From positions 1 to 5,032 of the forward strand of contig CAIKKO010000591.1 in NCBI GenBank assembly GCA_903828025.1: DNA of 5,032 nucleotides, written 5' to 3'. The position numbers were made by a program, and so were the translations under genes. Shown in pieces: positions 1 to 5,032 of the stretch. The first letter of the stretch is position 1; each line of letters starts with the position of its first letter. The DNA comes from an uncultured Sphingomonadales bacterium. GTDB lineage: Bacteria > Pseudomonadota > Alphaproteobacteria > Sphingomonadales > Sphingomonadaceae. The notes under the pieces are model-generated. The model worked only from the letters and a program-made list of their open reading frames with translations, did not search any database and had not been told where the DNA came from.

Positions 1-1
1 C

Positions 2-142
2 GAGCCGGAACTGCAGTTCCAGCCCGAGGAATATGCGTCGTACGAGATCGCCAACCGCCTGCTGCGCATCATCACGCAGTCGAAGGTCACGAAGTTCGGC
101 TTCGTCGGCAACGAAAACTTCGCGACGTTCGGCAAGCAGTAA
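2..142 (+). CDS. ExbD/TolR-family biopolymer transport protein, C-terminal end (5' partial)
   Basis: Only the last 46 codons and the TAA stop (140-142) are visible; the gene begins outside the window. The reading contains PELQFQPEEYASYEIANRLL, then a short strand ending in VTKFGFVGNE. This matches the end of the periplasmic domain of ExbD/TolR proteins, where a strand is followed by an amphipathic helix and a hydrophobic strand of the type 'Y..v..vl..i...gv.k.gfv'. ExbD works with ExbB in the inner membrane as the proton-driven unit that energises TonB, or TolA in the TolR case. The N-terminal membrane helix with its essential aspartate is not in the window, so ExbD and TolR cannot be separated firmly. 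The ending, with FGK near the stop, recalls sphingomonad ExbD proteins from memory. A strong terminator follows 25 bases after the stop, so this is probably the last gene of its operon. It converges on the helicase gene. Confidence 0.72.
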   Translation, partial: EPELQFQPEEYASYEIANRLLRIITQSKVTKFGFVGNENFATFGKQ

Positions 143-167
143 GCTGCAAGCCGGTCCAGCGATGCGG

Positions 168-197
168 AAGAGGGGCGGAGCGATCCGCCCCTTTTTC
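168..197 (+). terminator. Rho-independent terminator after the exbD-like gene
   Basis: A perfect 9-bp G+C-rich stem (AGGGGCGGA at 171-179 pairing with TCCGCCCCT at 184-192) closes a GCGA tetraloop of the stable GNRA class. A run of five T follows at 192-196. Weaker A-T and G-T pairs at 168-170 can extend the stem into the T run. It sits 25 bases after the TAA at 140-142 and points along the plus strand. Read on the minus strand, the 3' side is CTTCC instead of a T run, so it looks poor as a terminator for the opposing operon. Confidence 0.9.
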
Positions 198-273
198 GTT
201 TGCGGGGTGGGGGCTGTGTGCCCGGTTGGCGCGCGCTAAAGGTCTATCACCGAGATCGCCAAGCCGAGATTGA

Positions 274-422
274 GGTTCGCGCAGTGGCGCAGAGACGGCA
301 GAGCAACACAAGGGGATTGCGGTGGAGCCGCCATCAGATCCTGATGGTATGGTTTGGCATAGGAGCGCGCCGTCCCTCTGCGCAAAACCAAGCGCCTCAT
401 CTCTGCGCCTCTGCGCGAAACC
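274..422. repeat. Imperfect inverted repeat element (22/23-bp arms, octamer-based)
   Basis: The left arm at 274-295 reads GGTTCGCGCAGTGGCGCAGA plus GA. The right arm at 400-422, reverse-complemented, gives the same sequence apart from one extra T and one substitution (T at 285 against A). The arms are built of an 8-base unit: GCGCAGTG and GCGCAGAG at 279-294, and on the other side CTCTGCGC twice in perfect tandem at 401-416. The spacer of about 104 bases includes a further CTCTGCGC copy and a perfect hairpin. A transcript from either strand could fold the arms into a long stem. I see no flanking target-site duplication and no coding content. From memory, repeats of this style occur between genes in sphingomonads, but that is not checked here. 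Confidence 0.75.
331..347. repeat. Perfect 7-bp hairpin inside the inverted repeat
   Basis: CCATCAG (331-337), loop ATC, CTGATGG (341-347) form a perfect 7-bp stem with a 3-base loop. Immediately before it, GCGG (319-322) and CCGC (328-331) can form a second small stem. Neither is followed by a T run on either strand, so they are not good intrinsic terminators. They lie near the centre of the region between the two long arms, which suggests a folded or symmetrical element. Confidence 0.6.
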
Positions 423-423
423 A
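375..423 (+). repeat. 16-bp direct repeat containing CTCTGCGC
   Basis: CCTCTGCGCAAAACCA at 375-390 is repeated as CCTCTGCGCGAAACCA at 408-423, with one mismatch and a 33-base offset. The second copy is also the outer part of the right arm of the inverted repeat. Three full CTCTGCGC octamers lie at 376-383, 401-408 and 409-416. The match extends past the octamer into the AAACCA flank, which suggests duplication of a longer unit over chance recurrence of a G+C-rich octamer. Confidence 0.75.
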
Positions 424-431
424 GTACACCC

Positions 432-2906
432 CTACTCCGGCTGCATCGCCGCCGAGGCGAGGCTCTCAGCCTCCAGCAACAGCTCCTCGTCCGCCATCCC
501 GGCAGGCACGGACTCGCGCCCGATCATCACCATGAGCGGCACCGCCAGCGGGGTCACGCGCTCGAGCTCGACATGCACCAGCTCCGCCGCCGCCCGGTCG
601 AGCAGCGCGCCCAGCCGCCCCACATCGGTCATCCGCGCGCGCGCATCGGCCCAGGCGGCCTCGATCAGCAAGTGCTCGGGCTCGTGCTTGCGCAGCACAT
701 CGTAGATCAGATCGGTCGAGAACGTCACTTGCCGCCCGCTCTTGCGCGCACCGGGCTGCTGCCGCTCGACCAGCCCGGAAATCACCGCCACCTCGCGGAA
801 GGCGCGGCGCAGGAGGTGCGAATTCTGCACCCATTCGACAAACTCGTCCGTCAGAATATCGGGCGAAAGCAGCGCCGCCGGGTCCGTCACCGGGCGCAGG
901 CCCCACACGCCCAGCGCATAGTCGTTGGCGACAAAGCCCATCGGCGAAAGCCCTTGCTCCTCCATTCGCCGCGTGATCAGCATGCCGAGCGACTGGTTCG
1001 CGTTCCACCCCTCGAACGTATAGTACACGGTATAGGCCCGTCCGCCGTGGGGGAAGCTTTCGACCAGCAGCTCGCCCGGCGCGGGCAGACGGCTGCGCCA
1101 GTCCTGCACTTCGAGCCATTCGCGCACATCATCGGGAAAGCGCCCCCAGCCGGCGCGGTCCGCCAGCATGGCCTGCACGCGCGCGGAAAGATGCGTGGTG
1201 AGCGGCATGCGCGCGCCGTTGTAACTGGGGATCTGGCCGGCCTTCTTGGCCCCGCGCACGATCAGCTCCAGATCGCGCACGCCCTCCACTTCCAGATCCA
1301 TCCCGGCAAAGCGGAACGTATCCCCCGGGCTCAACTGCGCGCCGAAACTCTCGTCCACTTTGCCGAGCGAACGCCCATTGCGGAAGCGCACCTCGAGCAT
1401 TTCCGAATCGACGATGATCCCCGCATTCAGCCGGTGCCGCGCGGCCTGCTGCGGGTGGGTGAGCCGCCAGGTGCCGTCCTTCGCGCGCACGATGCGCTGA
1501 AACCGGTCGTAGGCGCGCAGCGCATAGCCCCCGGTGGCGACGAAGGCGAGCACGCGCGCCCACACCCCCTCGTCCACCCAGCTATAGGCCGCAGAGGAGC
1601 GCACTTCCGCCAGCAGCGCCGCTTCCTCGAACGGCCCCGCGCAGGCCATGGCCATGACATGCTGGGCCAGCACATCGAGCCCGCCGGGGCGAAAGTCCTC
1701 CCCGTCGCGCTGGCCTTGATCGACCGCGTCTTTGGCCGCCATCGCTTCGAGGAATTCGAAGCGGTTGCCCGGTGCCAGCAGCGCGCGGCTCGGGCTGTCG
1801 AGCCGGTGGTTGGCGCGGCCAATGCGCTGGAGCAGGCGCGAGGAGCCCTTGGGCGCGCCCATCTGCACCACCATGTCGATATCGCCCCAGTCGACGCCGA
1901 GATCGAGGCTGGCGGTGCAGACCAGCGCGCGCAGCTCGCCGCGCGCCATCGCGCCTTCCACCTTGCGCCGCGCCTCCTTGGAAAGCGAGCCGTGGTGGAT
2001 GCCGATCGGCAGCTTGTCCTCGTTCGCATCCCACAGCAGCTGGAAGATATATTCAGCCAGAAACCGCGTGTTGGTGAAGATCAGGGTCGTGCGGTTGCGC
2101 TGGATCGCCGCGTAGAGCTGCGGCACCGCCCACGCGGCGGCATGCCCGCCCCACGGCACCCGCTCGCCATCGGGCAGCAGGATTTCAACTTCGGCAGGCG
2201 CACCCGCCTCGCCGATCACGAGCGCGGTGCTGTCAATGTCACCCCACGGCGCGAGCCAGCCGCGAAACGCCTCCGGATCAGCGACCGTGGCGGATAGCGC
2301 CGCTCGCCGCAGCCCCGGCGCAAGCGCCTGCAAGCGCGCCAGCGCCAGCGCCAGCAGATCGCCGCGCTTGCCCGTGGCAAAGGCGTGGACCTCATCCACC
2401 ACCACGCGCTGCAACGGGGCGAACAGCGCCGCGCTTTCGGGATAGCTCAGCAGCAGCGAGAGCGATTCGGGCGTGGTCAGCAGCACATGCGGCGGGCGCA
2501 CGCGCTGGCGCGCCTTGCGGTCCGAGGGGGTATCGCCGCTGCGCGTCTCGACCGTGATGGGCAGTCCCAGCTCGGTGATCGGCGTGAGCAGGTTGCGCTG
2601 CACATCATGCGCCAGCGCCTTCAGCGGCGAAACATACAGCGTGTGCAGCCCTTCAGGCACCGGATCGCCGCCCAACCGCGAAGGCGTGAACGCCGCGAGT
2701 GTGGGCAGAAACCCCGCCAAGGTCTTGCCCGCCCCGGTATCGGCCACCAGTAACGCATGCCGCCCCGCATCATCGGCGGCCAGCATCTCCGCCTGATGCC
2801 GCCGCACGTGCCAGCCCCGGCCTTCGAACCACGCGGCGATTTCGGGGGGGACGCGACCTGCTGGCACGGCCTTACCGGCGAACCCCCGAAGCCGCGAGCT
2901 GCGCAT
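432..2906 (-). CDS. Lhr-Core type superfamily 2 DExH helicase (ligase-associated DNA damage response helicase family)
   Basis: ATP-dependent 3'-5' DNA translocase/helicase of the Lhr-Core group, a cytoplasmic DNA repair enzyme. The SF2 motifs appear in order: RHQ (36-38, Q-motif position), Walker A ADTGAGKT (55-62), SPLKALAHD (93-101), TTPESL (144-149), DEVH (171-174), SAT (205-207), IFTNTR (276-281), TASLDLGVDW (331-340) and QRIGRANHR (360-368). The two RecA-like domains cover about residues 25-385. The remaining 440 residues form the winged-helix and Lhr-specific C-terminal domain, including FEGWNANQSLGMLITRRM (631-648) and GFVANDYALGVWGL (657-670). Length fits Lhr-Core (about 800-860 aa), not full-length E. 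coli Lhr (about 1500). It is intact and ends in TAG at 434-432. The ATG at 2906 overlaps the mutase gene by 35 nt; a GTG at 2867 (residue 14) starts 4 nt after the mutase stop. Neither has a good Shine-Dalgarno, and recognisable similarity starts only near residue 19, so the start is open. It is the last gene of the operon. Confidence 0.93.
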   Translation of the reverse strand: MRSSRLRGFAGKAVPAGRVPPEIAAWFEGRGWHVRRHQAEMLAADDAGRHALLVADTGAGKTLAGFLPTLAAFTPSRLGGDPVPEGLHTLYVSPLKALAHDVQRNLLTPITELGLPITVETRSGDTPSDRKARQRVRPPHVLLTTPESLSLLLSYPESAALFAPLQRVVVDEVHAFATGKRGDLLALALARLQALAPGLRRAALSATVADPEAFRGWLAPWGDIDSTALVIGEAGAPAEVEILLPDGERVPWGGHAAAWAVPQLYAAIQRNRTTLIFTNTRFLAEYIFQLLWDANEDKLPIGIHHGSLSKEARRKVEGAMARGELRALVCTASLDLGVDWGDIDMVVQMGAPKGSSRLLQRIGRANHRLDSPSRALLAPGNRFEFLEAMAAKDAVDQGQRDGEDFRPGGLDVLAQHVMAMACAGPFEEAALLAEVRSSAAYSWVDEGVWARVLAFVATGGYALRAYDRFQRIVRAKDGTWRLTHPQQAARHRLNAGIIVDSEMLEVRFRNGRSLGKVDESFGAQLSPGDTFRFAGMDLEVEGVRDLELIVRGAKKAGQIPSYNGARMPLTTHLSARVQAMLADRAGWGRFPDDVREWLEVQDWRSRLPAPGELLVESFPHGGRAYTVYYTFEGWNANQSLGMLITRRMEEQGLSPMGFVANDYALGVWGLRPVTDPAALLSPDILTDEFVEWVQNSHLLRRAFREVAVISGLVERQQPGARKSGRQVTFSTDLIYDVLRKHEPEHLLIEAAWADARARMTDVGRLGALLDRAAAELVHVELERVTPLAVPLMVMIGRESVPAGMADEELLLEAESLASAAMQPE

Positions 2907-4257
2907 CCAGCGCCGCCAGCAGCGCGGCGAGCCCGGCCTCGCTGTCGCTCTCGGCGCGGGCGACGAGCATGGCCTCGGTGTTCGAGGCGCGCAGCAGCCA
3001 CCAGCCGCCGGGTACGCGCACGCGCAGCCCGTCGATGGTCACGACGTCCGCGCCCTCAGCCGCCAGCCGCGCGGCGACGTCCGCGATCACCGCGAACTTT
3101 CGCGCCTCCTCCACCGGGAAGCGCAGTTCGGGGGTGTTGATCATCGCGGGCATGGCATCGCGCAGCTGCGTGACCGAGCGGCCCAGCCGCACAGTGGCCG
3201 CGATCAGGCGCACGGCGGCATAGAGCGCATCGTCGAACCCGTAGTAATCATCCGCAAAGAACACGTGGCCGGTCATTTCGCCCGCCAGCAGCGCACCAGT
3301 CGCCTTCATTTCGGATTTGATCAGGCTGTGCCCGGTCTTTGCCATCACCGGCGCGCCGCCGAGCGCGGCTATCCGGTCGAACAGCGCGCTGCTGGCCTTG
3401 ATATCGCCGATAACCGTCGCTCCCGGCTGCCTTTTCAGCACATCTTCGGCAAACAGCATGAGCAGCTGATCGCCCGCGAAGGCCCGCCCCTCGCTGTCCA
3501 CAACCCCGATCCGGTCCCCGTCCCCATCGAAGGCCAGTCCGAAGTCGAGCCGTCCCTGCGCGACGGCGCGGCGCAGATCGGCGAGATTGGCATCAACAGA
3601 AGGATCCGGGTGATGGTTGGGAAACGCTCCGTCAATGTGCGTAAACAGCAGGACATGCTGGCCGGGGAGCCGGGCGGTGAGGCGCTCGATCACCGCACCG
3701 GCCGCCCCGTTTCCGGCATCCCAGCCGATCGCGAGCCGCTCCAGCAAAGCCGGGTCGATGCCCTCCAGCCCGAGCAGCAGCCGATCGACGTAAGCGTCCA
3801 TGAGTTTGACGGGCTTGGCCGTCCCGTTGCCTGGCACCCAATCCCCCAAGGCAGCGAGACGGCCGAGATCGAGTATGTCTGGACCGAAGAACGGACCCCC
3901 TCGAAATACTATCTTGAAGCCATTCTGATCGCCGGGATTGTGGCTGCCGGTTATCTGAATGCCGCCCTGCACATCTGGCAGTGACGCGGCGGCGAAATAG
4001 AGCATCGGCGTCGGCCCCACGCCGATCTGCAGCACATCGACCCCGCTGGCGCAGAGGCCCGCCACCAGCGCGACCTCCAGCACCGGGGAGCTGATCCGCC
4101 CATCGCGGCCTACCGCCACGCACCGGCCTCCGCTGCGCACCACCCGCGTGGCAAAGCTGCGGCCCAGCGCATAAGCATCGGCGGGGAACAGCGTTTTGCC
4201 GAAAGTCCCCCGGATATCGTATTCGCGCAAGACGCTGGGGTGGAACCGGTGGGTCAT
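2872..4257 (-). CDS. Phosphomannomutase/phosphoglucomutase (AlgC type, alpha-D-phosphohexomutase)
   Basis: Interconverts hexose 6-phosphate and 1-phosphate (mannose and/or glucose) through a bisphosphate intermediate, supplying GDP-mannose and UDP-glucose routes to envelope polysaccharides; cytoplasmic. All four active-site loops are visible: phosphoserine loop TGSHNP with catalytic Ser105 (103-108), Mg2+ loop DGDGDR (244-249), sugar-specificity loop GEMTGH (326-331) and C-terminal phosphate-binding loop RASNTE (423-428). The N-terminal LREYDIRGT is also typical. At 461 aa it matches AlgC of Pseudomonas (463), so it is complete. Glu327, Thr329 and His331 correspond to the Glu/Ser/His trio that reads the sugar in AlgC, with Thr in place of Ser. 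The usual Tyr in the DYNGFK stretch is Gln here (DQNGFK, 110-115). The start is ATG at 4257, the first start codon after an in-frame TGA, 36 nt downstream of the J-protein stop and without a clear ribosome site. Substrate preference (manB, pgm or algC role) cannot be read from sequence. Confidence 0.95.
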   Translation of the reverse strand: MTHRFHPSVLREYDIRGTFGKTLFPADAYALGRSFATRVVRSGGRCVAVGRDGRISSPVLEVALVAGLCASGVDVLQIGVGPTPMLYFAAASLPDVQGGIQITGSHNPGDQNGFKIVFRGGPFFGPDILDLGRLAALGDWVPGNGTAKPVKLMDAYVDRLLLGLEGIDPALLERLAIGWDAGNGAAGAVIERLTARLPGQHVLLFTHIDGAFPNHHPDPSVDANLADLRRAVAQGRLDFGLAFDGDGDRIGVVDSEGRAFAGDQLLMLFAEDVLKRQPGATVIGDIKASSALFDRIAALGGAPVMAKTGHSLIKSEMKATGALLAGEMTGHVFFADDYYGFDDALYAAVRLIAATVRLGRSVTQLRDAMPAMINTPELRFPVEEARKFAVIADVAARLAAEGADVVTIDGLRVRVPGGWWLLRASNTEAMLVARAESDSEAGLAALLAALDAQLAASGVRR

Positions 4258-4293
4258 GCGGTCAGGGCGCGATGAAGCCCAGCGGCGCTGCCA

Positions 4294-4590
4294 TCAGCGC
4301 GGCGAATCCGCAGCGCGCGCGGTGAGCCGGGCCAGCAGCAGATCGCGCGCCGCGTTCGCCTCGTGCACCGCATCGTTGGTGCCGCCGCGATCGGGGTGGA
4401 CTTTGATCAGCAAGCGGCGGTGCGCGTCAATGATATCGTCATACCCCGCGCCGGCCGACAGCCCGAGCAAATTGCGCGCGCGCTTTTCCGCCGCTTCCCG
4501 CGCATTGGGGCCCCAAAGCTCCCACGGCCAGCGTCCGGCCAGCATCTTCACCGCCACGCAGGCGAGCAGTGCCAGCAAGATCAGCTTCAC
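4294..4590 (-). CDS. Small membrane-anchored J-domain protein (Tim14/TimB-like)
   Basis: A 98-residue protein with a hydrophobic N-terminal segment (about 3-18, LILLALLACVAV) suited to a single membrane anchor. A linker follows, then a C-terminal J domain (about 38-90) with the invariant HPD motif at 65-67 needed to stimulate Hsp70/DnaK ATPase. The layout, one membrane segment followed by a terminal J domain, and the stretch HPDRGG...EANAARDLLL are those of mitochondrial Tim14/Pam18 and its alphaproteobacterial counterparts. The G/F-rich and zinc-finger regions of DnaJ are absent, so it is not a general DnaJ. It starts with GTG at 4590; that codon overlaps the mipZ stop in a GTGA junction, and a GGAAG sequence lies 7 nt upstream (4598-4602), so translation is probably coupled to mipZ. 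The client and partner are unknown. The anchor is short and contains Lys15, so its topology is inferred. Confidence 0.88.
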   Translation of the reverse strand: MKLILLALLACVAVKMLAGRWPWELWGPNAREAAEKRARNLLGLSAGAGYDDIIDAHRRLLIKVHPDRGGTNDAVHEANAARDLLLARLTARAADSPR

Positions 4591-5032
4591 AGCACGGCTT
4601 CCATCGGGAGCTGGCCGCGCTCGGGCATGCGCAAGTTGAGCCCGGCGATCAGCGTGCGCAGCTCCTGCCGCGCGACGAGGTGGCTGGTGCCAAGTTCGCC
4701 CAGATGCCCCTTGTCGAGCAGGGTGAGGCCGCTCGGAAACAGTTCGCGGTAGATCACGCGCTCGCTCAGCCCGCTGGCGATGCGGAAGCCGACGCGCTTG
4801 GAAAGCTCGGTCAGCGCGGTATCAATGCGCTTCTGGTTGCGCGCTTCGGTAAAGCCGGTGCGGTTGCGCACCACGACCCAGTCCATTTCCTTGCGCTGCT
4901 CGCGGATGGCCGCCATCGCCCGCTTCTTGCGCGCTTCCCAGATCATCTCGGCATAGAACGACAGGCGGCGCACTTTGAACGTTTCGGCATCGACTTGCCC
5001 GATCAGATCGAAATCGACGAAGCTGTCATTCA
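4587..5032 (-). CDS. mipZ: Division plane positioning ATPase MipZ, C-terminal half (5' partial)
   Basis: The frame is open to the window edge; 147 codons and the TGA (4589-4587) are seen. The visible part starts NDSFVDFDLIGQVDAETFK and continues through YAEMIWEARKKR, MDWVVVRNR, TEARNQKR, LSKRVGFRI, RVIYRELFPSGLTLLD and HLVARQELR. These blocks match, in order, the second half of Caulobacter MipZ as I recall it. MipZ is a ParA/MinD-type ATPase that binds ParB at the origin region, forms a gradient from the poles and inhibits FtsZ, so that the ring forms at midcell. The deviant Walker A and switch regions lie upstream, outside the window. The basic stretches (EARKKR, REQRKE, EARNQKR) fit the DNA-contacting surface of the family. 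A GTG at 4973 could be mistaken for a start, but conserved sequence continues upstream, so it is internal. Its end overlaps the J-protein start by 4 nt. Confidence 0.93.
   Translation of the reverse strand, partial: NDSFVDFDLIGQVDAETFKVRRLSFYAEMIWEARKKRAMAAIREQRKEMDWVVVRNRTGFTEARNQKRIDTALTELSKRVGFRIASGLSERVIYRELFPSGLTLLDKGHLGELGTSHLVARQELRTLIAGLNLRMPERGQLPMEAVL
4598..4602 (-). promoter_or_regulatory. Ribosome binding site for the J-domain gene
   Basis: On the minus strand GGAAG lies 7 nt before the GTG at 4590-4588, inside the end of mipZ. It supports the GTG start, for which there is no useful alternative upstream of the hydrophobic segment. It is the clearest Shine-Dalgarno-like sequence among the minus-strand starts in the window. 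Confidence 0.6.

Larger units (their letters stand above)
198..431. other. Convergent intergenic region with repeats, no gene supported
   Basis: This stretch of about 230 bases lies between the exbD terminator and the helicase stop codon. Open frames cross it on both strands, but they have low-complexity Arg/Ser/Pro-rich translations, no recognisable domain and no convincing start with a ribosome site, so I do not call a gene. It contains the inverted repeat, the octamer repeats and the small hairpin listed separately. I see no T-run terminator on the minus strand for the helicase operon. I see no tRNA or other RNA gene signature. Confidence 0.7.

Noticed and set aside
168..197. The terminator as a bidirectional terminator for the helicase operon
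   Set aside because: On the minus strand the stem is followed by CTTCC instead of a T run, and it lies more than 230 bases beyond the helicase stop.
375..423. Possible CRISPR-like array
   Set aside because: The repeat units are only 8-16 bases, the spacing is irregular (two octamers abut directly), and no cas genes are present.
200..705. Overlapping plus-strand open frames running from the intergenic gap into the helicase 3' end
   Set aside because: The translations are low-complexity Ser/Arg/Pro sequence created by the repeats and by antisense helicase codons, with no ribosome site or domain.
573..2297. Long plus-strand open frame (574 codons) opposite the helicase gene
   Set aside because: The helicase on the other strand has every SF2 motif and is plainly the real gene. 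The antisense frame is Arg/His/Pro-rich without any domain, as expected from a G+C-rich gene read backwards.
3265..3984. Plus-strand open frame (239 codons) opposite the mutase gene
   Set aside because: It mirrors a fully recognisable phosphohexomutase. Its translation shows no family features and it has no operon context.
4258..4296. J-protein TGA in the same frame as the mutase ATG, with no other stop in the 12 codons between (possible read-through fusion)
   Set aside because: In G+C-rich DNA a stop-free stretch of 12 codons in a shared frame is common by chance. Both proteins are complete with normal ends and the intervening codons show no conserved linker feature.
4587..4973. A separate 128-residue protein starting at GTG 4973
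   Set aside because: MipZ-like conserved sequence (NDSFVDFD...) continues in frame upstream to the window edge, so this is an internal codon of a longer gene.

Overview
The window is strongly G+C-rich and densely coding. Its proteins resemble Alphaproteobacteria, most likely the order Sphingomonadales. The main pointers are a MipZ-type ParA ATPase (a division-site regulator typical of Alphaproteobacteria), a Tim14-like membrane-anchored J protein, an AlgC-type phosphomannomutase, and an ExbD with the C-terminal style I associate with sphingomonads. The placement comes from sequence reading alone; no search was run.

Layout. Positions 2-142 (+) hold the last 46 codons of an ExbD/TolR-family gene, followed by a strong intrinsic terminator (168-197). 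A non-coding stretch (198-431) separates this gene from the convergent end of a leftward operon. It carries an imperfect 22-23 bp inverted repeat (274-295 / 400-422) built from the octamer CTCTGCGC, and a perfect 7-bp hairpin (331-347) between the arms. The rest of the window is a tightly packed minus-strand gene series. In transcription order it is mipZ (partial, entering at 5032), a 98-residue J-domain protein, a phosphomannomutase/phosphoglucomutase (461 aa), and an Lhr-Core type DExH helicase (up to 824 aa). The junctions are a 4-nt GTGA overlap, a 36-nt gap, and either a 35-nt overlap or a 4-nt gap depending on the helicase start.

How the genes fit together. The spacing says one transcript, but the four products work in different areas: division-plane placement, Hsp70 co-chaperone activity at the membrane, sugar-phosphate supply for envelope polysaccharide, and DNA repair. 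I see no evidence for a dedicated multi-gene machine. The helicase belongs to the family named for association with an ATP-dependent DNA ligase, but neither immediate neighbour is a ligase-cluster gene.

The items most worth a second look are the intergenic repeat element, the coupling of a TIM14-like J protein to mipZ, the position of the helicase away from its usual partners, and a rare-codon patch at the active-site loop of the phosphomannomutase. I did not find a clearly novel biological system.
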